DNA from: Catellicoccus marimammalium
GTDB taxonomy: Bacteria > Bacillota > Bacilli > Lactobacillales > Catellicoccaceae
Assembly: GCF_965139335.1 (NCBI RefSeq)
Contig: NZ_CBCSEL010000001.1
Reading direction: 5' to 3' (one strand)
DNA: 64,000 bases
The translations under genes were made by a program, and so were the position numbers. Shown piece after piece: positions 43,949 to 52,242 of the stretch. The notes beneath the pieces are model-generated. The model was not told the DNA's origin. It made no database searches and was given only the letters and a program-made list of their open reading frames with translations. Positions within the stretch are counted from its first letter, which is position 1. Every line of letters starts with the position of its first letter.

Positions 43949-43977
43949 TAGAAAAAGAACTTAATATTGTCTATAAT
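43949..43977 (+). promoter_or_regulatory. Probable promoter of the ypmB-like gene and asnS
   Basis: TAGAAA (43949-43954), 17-base spacer, TATAAT (43972-43977): ten of twelve consensus bases, just after the dinG stop. Confidence 0.6.
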
Positions 43978-44013
43978 AAACATATATCTATGCGAAAAAA
44001 GGAGAGGCAAAAA

Positions 44014-44487
44014 ATGAAAAAAATAATTACTACATCGTTAATTACTATTGTGACGATTGTTTGTCTTGTAGGTGCCTTTTTCTTTTATGCAAGTACTCCA
44101 GTTCGTAAAGAGAGGAAAGAAGCGATTCAATTGGCAGAAAAATATGCAGATATGAATAAGCCAGAACGCTTTTATCTTTTTACACGTGATCAAACGTATT
44201 ATACGATTGCTGGAGAAAACAAAAAACGTCAAGAAATTTTAGTTTCCATTCCAAAAGACGGAGATACCATTAAGGTAGTAGACCAAAAAGATGGAATTAC
44301 TGAAAAACAAGCGCAAGAGATTGTACAAAAAAAATATCATCCCTACAAGATAGAAAATATTAATTTTGGCTATATTAAAGGTATTCCAGTGTGGGAAGTC
44401 ACAACAATGAATAAAGATCATACTTTATCTTATTATTCATTACGCTTCCGTAATGGTAGTATCTATAATAAAATTACAAACTTTTAA
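44014..44487 (+). CDS. ypmB: YpmB-like (DUF5590) membrane-anchored protein
   Basis: 157 aa with an N-terminal helix (about 5-24) and an extracytoplasmic PepSY-like domain of mixed alpha/beta composition (TRDQTYYTIAGENKKRQEIL, ITEKQAQEIVQKKY, GIPVWEVTTMN). Function unknown; the family is conserved between dinG and asnS in Firmicutes. I start at ATG 44014, seven bases after AAAGGAGAGG; the upstream in-frame ATG 43990 has no ribosome-binding site and would place charged residues before the helix. asnS starts 11 bases later. Confidence 0.82.
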   Translation: MKKIITTSLITIVTIVCLVGAFFFYASTPVRKERKEAIQLAEKYADMNKPERFYLFTRDQTYYTIAGENKKRQEILVSIPKDGDTIKVVDQKDGITEKQAQEIVQKKYHPYKIENINFGYIKGIPVWEVTTMNKDHTLSYYSLRFRNGSIYNKITNF

Positions 44488-44498
44488 GGAGTGAGTTT

Positions 44499-45797
44499 AT
44501 GGAAAAAATTAGCATCATTGATTCAAAGAACCATGTTAACGAGGTTGTAGAAATTAATGGTTGGATTGCCAACAAACGCTCTAGCGGTAAAATTGCCTTC
44601 TTAACATTGCGTGATGGATCTGCTTATTTCCAAGGAATTGTTTTAAAAGAAACAGTAGGAGAAGAAGCTTTCGCTCAAATTAAAAATTTACCACAAGAAA
44701 CAGCAGTAAAAATTATTGGAGAAATCCACGAAGATAAGCGTTCAAAATTTGGTTATGAAATTGAAATTAGTCAATTAGAAGTAATTGGTACAAGTGGTGA
44801 TTATCCAATTACACCAAAAGAACACGGAACAGATTTCTTGATGGATCACCGTCATTTATGGCTACGTTCATCAAAACAACATGCGATTATGCAAATCCGT
44901 AATGAAATTATTCGTGCGACTTATGAATTCTTTAACGACCGTGGCTTTATTAAAATTGATCCACCAATTTTAACTGGTTCTGCTCCAGAAGGAACAACAG
45001 AATTATTTGAAACAGATTACTTTGGTCAATCTGCTTATTTATCACAAAGTGGTCAATTATATGCTGAAGCTGCAGCAATGGCTTTTGGTAAAGTATTTAC
45101 TTTTGGACCTACTTTCCGTGCCGAAAAATCAAAAACACGTCGCCATTTAACTGAATTCTGGATGATTGAACCAGAAATGGCTTTCACTCATCAAGATGAA
45201 AGCTTAAAAGTGCAAGAAGATTATGTTGCCTTTTTAGTACGTAACGTATTAGATCATTGTGAATATGCGTTAGATGTTTTAGGTCGTGATCGTGACGTTT
45301 TAGAACGTTATACACAAACACCATATCCAAGAATCAGTTATGATGAAGCAATTGAATTATTAAAAGAAAATGGATTTGATGATATTGAATGGGGCGATGA
45401 CTTTGGTTCACCACATGAAACATTTATCGCTAACTCTTTTGAAAAACCAGTATTCATCATGAACTATCCAGCAAAAATTAAACCATTCTATATGCCATTA
45501 GCACCAGGACGCGATGATGTTGTTATTTGTGCAGACTTAATCGCTCCAGAAGGATACGGCGAAATTATCGGTGGTAGTGAACGTGAAGTTGACTATGATG
45601 TATTAGCTGAAAACATCGAAAAATTTGGCTTATCTGAAGAAGAATATGGTTGGTATTTAGATTTACGTAAGTATGGTTCTGTACCACACAGTGGTTTTGG
45701 TTTAGGGCTAGAACGTACAGTAACATGGATTAGTGGTATTGAACACATCCGTGAAGCAAGCCCATTCCCACGTTTATTACATCGCTTACGTCCGTAA
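44499..45797 (+). CDS. asnS: Asparaginyl-tRNA synthetase
   Basis: 432-aa class IIb synthetase charging tRNA-Asn. N-terminal OB-fold anticodon-binding domain (VEINGWIANKRSSGKIAFLTLRD-type start), then the catalytic core with motif 2 (GPTFRAEKSKTRRHLTEFWM region near 205-225) and motif 3 (GLGLERTVTWI near 407). Residues such as SQSGQLYAE fit Asn rather than Asp. AAGGAGTG precedes the ATG. Ends at a strong terminator. Confidence 0.96.
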   Translation: MEKISIIDSKNHVNEVVEINGWIANKRSSGKIAFLTLRDGSAYFQGIVLKETVGEEAFAQIKNLPQETAVKIIGEIHEDKRSKFGYEIEISQLEVIGTSGDYPITPKEHGTDFLMDHRHLWLRSSKQHAIMQIRNEIIRATYEFFNDRGFIKIDPPILTGSAPEGTTELFETDYFGQSAYLSQSGQLYAEAAAMAFGKVFTFGPTFRAEKSKTRRHLTEFWMIEPEMAFTHQDESLKVQEDYVAFLVRNVLDHCEYALDVLGRDRDVLERYTQTPYPRISYDEAIELLKENGFDDIEWGDDFGSPHETFIANSFEKPVFIMNYPAKIKPFYMPLAPGRDDVVICADLIAPEGYGEIIGGSEREVDYDVLAENIEKFGLSEEEYGWYLDLRKYGSVPHSGFGLGLERTVTWISGIEHIREASPFPRLLHRLRP

Positions 45798-45810
45798 TAG
45801 AGAAGTAATA

Positions 45811-45843
45811 AAAAAGTCCCATACTTGCATGGGACTTTTTTCT
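45811..45843 (+). terminator. Intrinsic terminator after asnS
   Basis: 12-bp stem AAAAAGTCCCAT/ATGGGACTTTTT (45811-45822 with 45829-45840), six-base loop, T-run. Confidence 0.93.
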
Positions 45844-45868
45844 TTATATTGTCAAAGAAAGGATAAAA

Positions 45869-45895
45869 AGCAATTTAATTTCTAAATAAATTGCT
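45869..45895. promoter_or_regulatory. Interrupted palindrome before the P1B ATPase gene, candidate operator
   Basis: AGCAATTT (45869-45876) and AAATTGCT (45888-45895) are perfect inverted copies, 11 bases apart. It lies 12 bases before the ATG and overlaps the region where a -10 would sit for the TTGTCA (45849-45854) -35. A metal-sensor operator is plausible, but no regulator gene is adjacent. Confidence 0.4.
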
Positions 45896-45907
45896 GATAA
45901 AAAGAAA

Positions 45908-47770
45908 ATGAATCAGAAAAATAAAAAAAGATTAGGATTGATCTTAGCAACGATTGTTTTATTGGTAGCGGTAATTTTTATTGAACCTCATGTCTCTGCT
46001 CCCATTTCATTTATTTTATACTTTTTAGTTTACTTACTAATCAGTTTTGATATTTTCCAAGGAGCATTTAAACATATTGCTAAAGGAGAATGGTTCGATG
46101 AAAATCTATTGATGATTGTAGCAACATTAGGAGCCTTCTTGATTAAAGAATATCATGAAGGAATCATGGTTATGCTATTATTCCAAATTGGCGAATTGTT
46201 ACAAAGCTTAGCATTGAATAAATCTCGTCAATCCATTCACCATTTACTAGATTTACAAGAAGATACCGCTCGCGTAAAGACAGAAAATGGTTGGCAAGAA
46301 GTTCCATTAGAAAAAATTGCTATTGGATCTACTTTACAAGTTAAAGCTGGGGAACGCATTCCAATTGATGGAGTATTATTAAGTGAACAAGCAGTGGTGG
46401 ATACTTCTGCTGTCACAGGAGAAGCACTAGCTCGTACTTATCATCAAGGAGAAGAAATTAGTAGCGGAACTTTGAATGAATCTTATACGATTGAGTTAAA
46501 AACAACGATTCTTTCAGAAAATAGTACTACAAGTAAAATGATTGAATTGGTACAAAATGCGCAAGCGAAAAAAGCTCGTAGTGAACAATTCATTCGTAAG
46601 TTTGCAAAGGTGTATACGCCAATTGTTTTGGCAGTAGCTTTATTAGTAGGAATTATTCCACCACTTGTTTTCCATTTCCCATGGCAAGAATGGATATATC
46701 GTGCATTAATCTTTTTAGTCATTAGTTGTCCATGTGCTTTAGTAATTTCTGTACCATTAAGCTTCTTTGCTGGAATTGGTGCAGGATCAAAAAATGGAGT
46801 TCTATTTAAAGGAAGCCAATATATTGAACAATTAGCGACGGTGAAACATGTAATTTGTGATAAGACGGGTACAATTACTACAGGAAAATTCACAGTTAAG
46901 GAAGTATATACGAGTGAAACTTGTACAAAAGAAGAAGCATTAGCATTAAGTGCAGGCTTAGAAGCTTATTCTAACCATCCAATTGCCCAATCAATTGTGG
47001 AGGCAAATCAAGGAAAAACAGATGAATATACTTTTGAAAATGTGCAAGAAATTGCTGGTTATGGATTGAGTGCTTTTTATAATGGAAAACCAATTTTTAT
47101 TGGAAACGAAGATTGGATGACACAACAAAAAATCTTAGTTCCACAAATTAAAGAAGCAGGAACGATTGTTTATTTAGCTTATGATGGACTATATCAAGCA
47201 GCCATTTTAATTGGAGATACGATTAAGAAAAGTGCTTATGGTTTCTTCTCTTACTTGAAAGAGGAAAATATTGATTCAGCCTTAGTTACTGGAGACCGTG
47301 CAGAAAGTGCGGAATCTGTAGCTCGTACATTAAATATCCGCACTGTCAAAGCAAATTGTTTACCAACAGATAAAGTAGATTATGTAGAACAAGTGCTACG
47401 TAATGAAAAAGAAGGGGAAGCAACTGCCTTTATTGGCGATGGAATGAATGATGCTCCAGTAATTGCGACAGCAGATGTAGGGATTTCTTTAGGAGGAGTT
47501 TCTAGCCAAGCAGCCATCGATGCAGCAGATGTTGTATTTATGGACAATGATTTGACGAAATTTAATTTTGCTCAGCAATTGTCACGAAAAATTATGAAGA
47601 CTGTTAAGATTAATATTGTTTTTGCGTTAGTAATTAAAGTCTTGTTCTTATTACTTTCTACCTTAGGATTGGTTTCTATGGAAGGAGCTATTTTTGCTGA
47701 TGTGGGCGTAACTATCTTAACAATTTTATATGCTAGTCGTTTATTATATGATAAACATGTAAAAGAATAG
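45908..47770 (+). CDS. P1B-type metal-transporting ATPase, Zn/Cd/Pb-like (ZntA/CadA type)
   Basis: 620-aa heavy-metal efflux pump. No N-terminal HMA domain: the protein starts directly with the membrane helices. Visible: SCPCALVIS (CPC motif) near 275, phosphorylation site CDKTGT near 320, HP motif (SNHPIAQS) near 358, GDGMNDAPV near 517, and the C-terminal K in ALVIKVLFLLL plus ADVGVT, which fit the P1B-2 (Zn2+/Cd2+/Pb2+) subgroup. The ribosome-binding site is poor (AAAAAGAAA) and a palindrome lies just upstream, pointing to regulated expression. Single-gene unit. Confidence 0.88.
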   Translation: MNQKNKKRLGLILATIVLLVAVIFIEPHVSAPISFILYFLVYLLISFDIFQGAFKHIAKGEWFDENLLMIVATLGAFLIKEYHEGIMVMLLFQIGELLQSLALNKSRQSIHHLLDLQEDTARVKTENGWQEVPLEKIAIGSTLQVKAGERIPIDGVLLSEQAVVDTSAVTGEALARTYHQGEEISSGTLNESYTIELKTTILSENSTTSKMIELVQNAQAKKARSEQFIRKFAKVYTPIVLAVALLVGIIPPLVFHFPWQEWIYRALIFLVISCPCALVISVPLSFFAGIGAGSKNGVLFKGSQYIEQLATVKHVICDKTGTITTGKFTVKEVYTSETCTKEEALALSAGLEAYSNHPIAQSIVEANQGKTDEYTFENVQEIAGYGLSAFYNGKPIFIGNEDWMTQQKILVPQIKEAGTIVYLAYDGLYQAAILIGDTIKKSAYGFFSYLKEENIDSALVTGDRAESAESVARTLNIRTVKANCLPTDKVDYVEQVLRNEKEGEATAFIGDGMNDAPVIATADVGISLGGVSSQAAIDAADVVFMDNDLTKFNFAQQLSRKIMKTVKINIVFALVIKVLFLLLSTLGLVSMEGAIFADVGVTILTILYASRLLYDKHVKE

Positions 47771-47782
47771 AATATTAAATAG

Positions 47783-47837
47783 GAAGAAAGAGTTAAATGT
47801 TCGTTATTTACGAACTTTTTGAACTCTTTCTTCTTTT
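47783..47837 (+). terminator. Nested double-stem terminator after the metal ATPase
   Basis: Outer stem AAGAAAGAGTT/AACTCTTTCTT (47783-47793 with 47821-47831) encloses a second hairpin GTTCGT/ACGAAC (47798-47803 with 47809-47814); CTTTTTT follows. Confidence 0.85.
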
Positions 47838-47851
47838 TTATAGTGAAAAGA

Positions 47852-47880
47852 TTTGCAAGAGCATCCATTTATTCATATAA
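47852..47880 (+). promoter_or_regulatory. Probable promoter of the APC transporter gene
   Basis: TTGCAA (47852-47857), 17-base spacer, TATAAT (47875-47880), 32 bases before the ATG. Confidence 0.7.
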
Positions 47881-47912
47881 TAGTGATAATTATATGATAA
47901 GGAGGGGTTCCT

Positions 47913-49361
47913 ATGAATCCACAGTCGGAGCAGACGAAAAAGCAGCTTCGTTGGTTTAACATTTCCTTTATCGCTTTTACTTCTGTATGGGGATTAGGGA
48001 ATGTCGTAAATAACTATGCTCAACAGGGAGTATCAGTTATTGTTTCTTGGCTATTAATTTTAGCCTTATATTTCATTCCATATGCTTTAATTGTAGGTCA
48101 ATTAGGTTCTACATTTAAAGATAGTGCCGGAGGCGTAAGTTCTTGGGTAGAACATACGACAACAAAACAATTGGCATATTTAGCAGCCTGGACCTATTGG
48201 GTAGTACATATCCCATATTTAGCACAAAAACCACAAGGGATTTTAGTTGCTTTATCTTGGGCTGTTAATGGAAATGGCGATATGGTTAAAGAGACACCAG
48301 CATTACTACTTTCACTGATCTGTTTTGCTATTTTCTTACTTTTCCTATGGATTGCTTCAAAAGGAATTAAGACAATTAATGCCATCAGTAGTATTGCCGG
48401 TATCGCAATGTTTATCATGTCTATGTTATTCATTCTTTTAGCTGTATCCGCACCGATGGTATTTGATATTAAAGCAGCAACGCCAAATCTAGCAGATATT
48501 AAAACTTATTTACCAAAATTTGATTTGCAATACTTTACAACATTATCAATGCTAGTATTTGCGGTTGGAGGAGCAGAGAAAATTTCTCCTTATGTTAATA
48601 GCACAAAAAATCCAGAAAAAGAATTTCCAAAAGGGATGATTTTCCTAGCGATTATGGTAGCAGTATCTGCTTTATTAGGATCATTTGCCATGGCATTTAT
48701 CTTTAATAGTAATGATATTCCAAAAGACTTAATGATGAACGGTGCTTATGAAGCCTTCGCTAAATTAGGTCATTATTACCATATTGGAAACTCATTAATG
48801 ATTATTTATGCTGTAACAAATACATTAGCACAAATTGCTGCGTTATCTATTTCTATCGATGCACCACTGAAAATTTTATTAGCGAATGCAAATCCAGAAT
48901 ATATTCCATCTGCATTACGCAAACAAAATAAACGTGGTACTTTTGTTAACGGATATTTAATGACAGGAATTTTAGTAGGAATTTTAATTTTAGTTCCAGC
49001 ATTAGGAATTGGTGATATGACAGAGTTATATAACTGGTTATTAAACTTAAACTCTGTAGTAATGCCTATGCGTTACTTATTCGTATTCTTAGCCTTCATT
49101 TTCTTAATGAAAAATATTCAAAAATTCCAATCTGAATATCAGTTTATGAAGAAAAAAGTTCCTGGTATGATTGTCGGAATTTGGTGCTTTGGCTTCACAG
49201 CATTTGCATGTATTTTGGGTATGGTACCAAAAGTAAGTTATGCTGCTGAACCAACACAATGGTGGTTCCAATTATTAATGAATATTGCGACACCATTAAT
49301 CTTATTAGCATTAGGTTTAATCCTACCATTTATTGCTCGACGTGAAAATCGAAAAAAATAA
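47913..49361 (+). CDS. APC-superfamily amino acid transporter, YjeM/GadC-like
   Basis: 482-aa permease with about 12 membrane helices. It resembles the YjeM/glutamate:GABA antiporter branch more than the CycA-type AAT family: start NISFIAFTSVWGLGNVVNNY and the FAVGGAEKISPYVNSTKNP block. No dedicated decarboxylase gene is adjacent, so an acid-resistance antiport partner is not indicated. The substrate is unknown. AAGGAGGGG precedes ATG 47913. It is convergent with phoR, sharing a terminator. Confidence 0.78.
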   Translation: MNPQSEQTKKQLRWFNISFIAFTSVWGLGNVVNNYAQQGVSVIVSWLLILALYFIPYALIVGQLGSTFKDSAGGVSSWVEHTTTKQLAYLAAWTYWVVHIPYLAQKPQGILVALSWAVNGNGDMVKETPALLLSLICFAIFLLFLWIASKGIKTINAISSIAGIAMFIMSMLFILLAVSAPMVFDIKAATPNLADIKTYLPKFDLQYFTTLSMLVFAVGGAEKISPYVNSTKNPEKEFPKGMIFLAIMVAVSALLGSFAMAFIFNSNDIPKDLMMNGAYEAFAKLGHYYHIGNSLMIIYAVTNTLAQIAALSISIDAPLKILLANANPEYIPSALRKQNKRGTFVNGYLMTGILVGILILVPALGIGDMTELYNWLLNLNSVVMPMRYLFVFLAFIFLMKNIQKFQSEYQFMKKKVPGMIVGIWCFGFTAFACILGMVPKVSYAAEPTQWWFQLLMNIATPLILLALGLILPFIARRENRKK

Positions 49362-49372
49362 TAAAGATAGAT

Positions 49373-49403
49373 AAAAAGCTTCGTCATTAAGACGAAGCTT
49401 TTT
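49373..49403. terminator. Bidirectional terminator between the APC transporter and phoR
   Basis: 13-bp perfect stem AAAAAGCTTCGTC/GACGAAGCTTTTT (49373-49385 with 49391-49403), loop ATTAA; the phoR stop codon lies in the loop. Confidence 0.93.
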
Positions 49404-51102
49404 CTTTTGGAAAAGTTAATGAAAAGGTAGTACCTACTCCAATTTGACTTTTTACTGTTAATGTTCCTTTTAAAATTTCTGTATAATGTCGGACGATAGA
49501 AAGTCCTAATCCCGTTCCGCCAGAATTTCGACTACGTGCTTTATCTACACGATAAAAACGTTCAAAGATACGTTGTTGATCTTGATGTGAAATACCAATC
49601 CCTGTATCTGCGACAGAAATTTTAATGGCTTTAGCAGTTTCTTTAAATTGAATTTCGATTTTTCCGTATTCTTTATTATACATCACTGCATTTTCAATCA
49701 AATTTTTCAAAATAGGTTCAAAGTAATAAAGATAGGTAGACCACTCAATTGTAGAATCTCCTTGAACCGAAACTTGTAAATGTTTTTCATCAATCTGCCG
49801 TTGATAACGTTCCAATAGATGTTCAATAAAAGAAGACAAATGAACTGGAACTTTTGTTTCATTTTTTAATTCATTTCCACTACGAGATAATTGAATAATT
49901 TCTTGAATTAATTGTTTTAAGCGTTGTGCATCTTTTTCCATAATGGTTAAAAATTCTTTTGTAATGTCTGGTTCTAGATAGGCACCGTCTAGCAGTGTCT
50001 CAATAAAACCAATAATAGAAGTTACTGGTGTTTTTAATTCATGAGAGACGTTACTGATGAAATCCTCTTGCATCAATTCTACTTTTTTCAAATCCGTTAA
50101 ATCATAGATCGTTCCTAAAATCCAATAATGCTCTTGATTGGATAGGTAACGTAAAGAAAGATGAAGAATCTGTTCTTGGGGTTGAAAAATATGAATTTCT
50201 TTTTGGATATCTTTTTGTTTTTGATAACATTGTTCCACTGAACGAATGAAATCAGGATTCACTTGTGCTTCTAAGTAATGTTGATTCTTTTTTTGTAAAT
50301 GCAATAAGCTCTTGCCTCGTGGGTTAATTAAGGTAAATCGTTGTTTGGCATCTAGCACGAAAACTCCGACTTGTAAGTCATCAATTAAAGAAGAAAATTG
50401 AATCGCTTCTGCATCTGCTTTTTTTCGCTCTTCTTGCCAAGAAGAAGAAAGAGTTTCAATATCTTGAAAAAGAGGAGTCCATTCTGAATAACGATAAAAT
50501 AAAGAAGGTTGTTTGGTAGGTTCCTCTTTTATTTTTTGAATCCATTGATGAATCGTAGAAAGTAATTCCTCTCTTTTTTTCTTATGGTAATAAAAAAGAT
50601 AAAAGACAATCACTGTAAAAAGTGTCGCAAAGAAAAAGAGCCAGTGAAAAATTTGATCTAAAAGATGAAAAGAGGGAATCTTTTTTTGAATGACTTCTAT
50701 ATATCCAACTTTTTGTTGTTTTTGATTATAAATGGGTTTTGCGACAAAGAGTGTTTTATTTTTAGTGTCATAATGATATCCAACTTTTTGTTGATGAGAA
50801 AGAGCAGTAAACTCTTTTTGAGAACTATTAGCCAAATCTGCATTATTATCTTTACTTTTGCGATTTTTATCTAAGAAAAGCAAAGTCATTTCTTTATTTT
50901 TAATCGTTGCTGGTAGAAGTCCTTGTTGAACTTTCTTCCATTCCTTTTGCCAAGGAGTCATCGTTTCAGATAAAGTCTGTACTTGAGATTCTAATGCTTT
51001 ATGATAGATGAATGGACGTAAAAGAAAAAGACTTCCCCAAAAAAGAACTACACTTAAAAAAAGAAGAAGGAAAGATCGTTGTACTCTTTTTGTTTTACTC
51101 AT
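49387..51102 (-). CDS. phoR: Sensor histidine kinase PhoR
   Basis: 571-aa membrane kinase. Helices at about 10-28 and 151-171 bracket an extracytoplasmic sensor loop, with a PAS domain near 235-335 after a linker. HisKA has H354 in FISNVSHELKTPVTS; the ATPase has the N box around N471, G1 DTGIGI (499-504) and G2 GGTGLGL (528-534). By analogy with Firmicute PhoPR it responds to phosphate limitation or wall-precursor status; the signal is inferred. Start overlaps phoP by eight bases. Confidence 0.88.
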   Translation of the reverse strand: MSKTKRVQRSFLLLFLSVVLFWGSLFLLRPFIYHKALESQVQTLSETMTPWQKEWKKVQQGLLPATIKNKEMTLLFLDKNRKSKDNNADLANSSQKEFTALSHQQKVGYHYDTKNKTLFVAKPIYNQKQQKVGYIEVIQKKIPSFHLLDQIFHWLFFFATLFTVIVFYLFYYHKKKREELLSTIHQWIQKIKEEPTKQPSLFYRYSEWTPLFQDIETLSSSWQEERKKADAEAIQFSSLIDDLQVGVFVLDAKQRFTLINPRGKSLLHLQKKNQHYLEAQVNPDFIRSVEQCYQKQKDIQKEIHIFQPQEQILHLSLRYLSNQEHYWILGTIYDLTDLKKVELMQEDFISNVSHELKTPVTSIIGFIETLLDGAYLEPDITKEFLTIMEKDAQRLKQLIQEIIQLSRSGNELKNETKVPVHLSSFIEHLLERYQRQIDEKHLQVSVQGDSTIEWSTYLYYFEPILKNLIENAVMYNKEYGKIEIQFKETAKAIKISVADTGIGISHQDQQRIFERFYRVDKARSRNSGGTGLGLSIVRHYTEILKGTLTVKSQIGVGTTFSLTFPKEKASS

Positions 51103-51787
51103 CGATTTTTACCATCCGATATCCAATCCCTCGTACTGTTTGTAAATATTGAGGTTTTTTAGGATTCTCTTCAATTTTTTCACGCAAAGCACTGACGTGT
51201 ACATCAACAATTCTTGATTCTCCAACAAAATCTGTATGCCAAATTTTTTCTAATAAATAATCACGAGAAAGTGGCTCATCGAGATGTTGTAAAAAGCAAA
51301 GCAATAATTTATATTCTGTTTTACGTAAAGAAATTTCTTTTCCAGAAATAAAAACTTGTTTTGTATCCATATGAACTACAATTGGTCCATTTTGTATTTC
51401 GTTTTTGACAGGAGAAGTTGTTTTCATCCTTCTTTGAATTGCTTTCATACGGGCAATGACTTCTCTTGGGCTAAAAGGCTTCACCATATAATCATCAGCT
51501 CCCATTTCTAACCCAATGATACGGTCAATGGTATCCTCTTTTGCTGTAAGCATAATAATAGGAGTTTCGACATGTTGTTGGCGTAATTTTTTAACAACTT
51601 CCATTCCATCTAGTTTGGGTAACATCCAATCTAATAAGATGAAGTCATAAGATTCTTTTAATGCTAATTGGTAAGCAGTTTCTCCGTCTTCTGCCACATC
51701 CGTTTGATATCCTTCTTTTTCTAAATTATAGGTAAGTAAAGTGACAATCGAAGGTTCATCATCTACTACTAATACTTTTTGTGTCAT
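51095..51787 (-). CDS. phoP: Response regulator PhoP (OmpR family)
   Basis: 230-aa transcription factor. Receiver domain with acidic residues D9/D10 (VVDDE), phosphoacceptor D53 (LLDWMLP), T81 (LTAKED) and K103 (MVKPF), then a winged-helix DNA-binding domain with EISLRKTEYKLLLCFLQH and SRIVDVHVSALREKIE. Partner of PhoR. It is separate from the essential WalRK pair, which is not in this window. AAAGGAAAA precedes the ATG on the minus strand; divergent from ylxM. Confidence 0.9.
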   Translation of the reverse strand: MTQKVLVVDDEPSIVTLLTYNLEKEGYQTDVAEDGETAYQLALKESYDFILLDWMLPKLDGMEVVKKLRQQHVETPIIMLTAKEDTIDRIIGLEMGADDYMVKPFSPREVIARMKAIQRRMKTTSPVKNEIQNGPIVVHMDTKQVFISGKEISLRKTEYKLLLCFLQHLDEPLSRDYLLEKIWHTDFVGESRIVDVHVSALREKIEENPKKPQYLQTVRGIGYRMVKIDE

Positions 51788-51822
51788 AAAGTTTTCCTTT
51801 CTCTAGTCAGTTCTTACAACCT

Positions 51823-51852
51823 ATTATATACGAAAAGAAGATTCTGTGGTAA
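51823..51852 (-). promoter_or_regulatory. Probable phoPR promoter
   Basis: Minus strand: TTACCA (complement of 51847-51852), 18-base spacer, TATAAT (complement of 51823-51828), about 36 bases before the phoP ATG. Confidence 0.5.
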
Positions 51853-51864
51853 AGTGAAAGGTGA

Positions 51865-51870
51865 TAAAAT
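51865..51870 (+). promoter_or_regulatory. Candidate extended -10 for ylxM-ffh
   Basis: TAAAAT (51865-51870) with TG one base upstream; -35 is poor. It lies 22 bases before ylxM and its upstream bases overlap the divergent phoPR promoter. Confidence 0.4.
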
Positions 51871-51892
51871 GCTCGGTGTTAGGTGAGGAATC

Positions 51893-52234
51893 ATGGAAAT
51901 AGAAAAAACAAATCGCATGAATGCTCTTTTTGAGTGTTATGCGACATTATTAACCGATAAGCAAATGAATTATATGGAATTATACTATGCAGATGATTTC
52001 TCATTAGGGGAAATTGCAGAGGAATATGGAGTTAGTCGACAAGCAGTTTATGATAATATTCGACGTACAGAAACGATTTTAGAAAATTATGAGCGCAAGC
52101 TTCATATTTTATCTGACTATATTATGCGTAGTGAAATTCTTGATCAAATGGAGCAAATGTTAAAAGAAGATTGCTACACAAAAGAAGAACTTTTAACACA
52201 AATTGACCAATTAAAAAAAATTGATGAGGAATAG
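51893..52234 (+). CDS. ylxM: YlxM-type (UPF0122) SRP-pathway helper with helix-turn-helix
   Basis: 113 aa, mostly helical. The N-terminal block MEIEKTNRMNALFECYATLL and YMELYYADDFSLGEIAEEYG plus GVSRQAVYDNIRRTE give a sigma-70-region-4-like HTH. YlxM stimulates the SRP GTPases in streptococci; here it sits directly upstream of ffh with eight bases between, the conserved arrangement. AGGTGAGGA precedes the ATG. Confidence 0.93.
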   Translation: MEIEKTNRMNALFECYATLLTDKQMNYMELYYADDFSLGEIAEEYGVSRQAVYDNIRRTETILENYERKLHILSDYIMRSEILDQMEQMLKEDCYTKEELLTQIDQLKKIDEE

Positions 52235-52242
52235 GTGAAAAA

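Noticed and set aside
43990..44013. Upstream in-frame ATG for the ypmB-like gene
   Set aside because: No ribosome-binding site; the strong AAAGGAGAGG belongs to ATG 44014.
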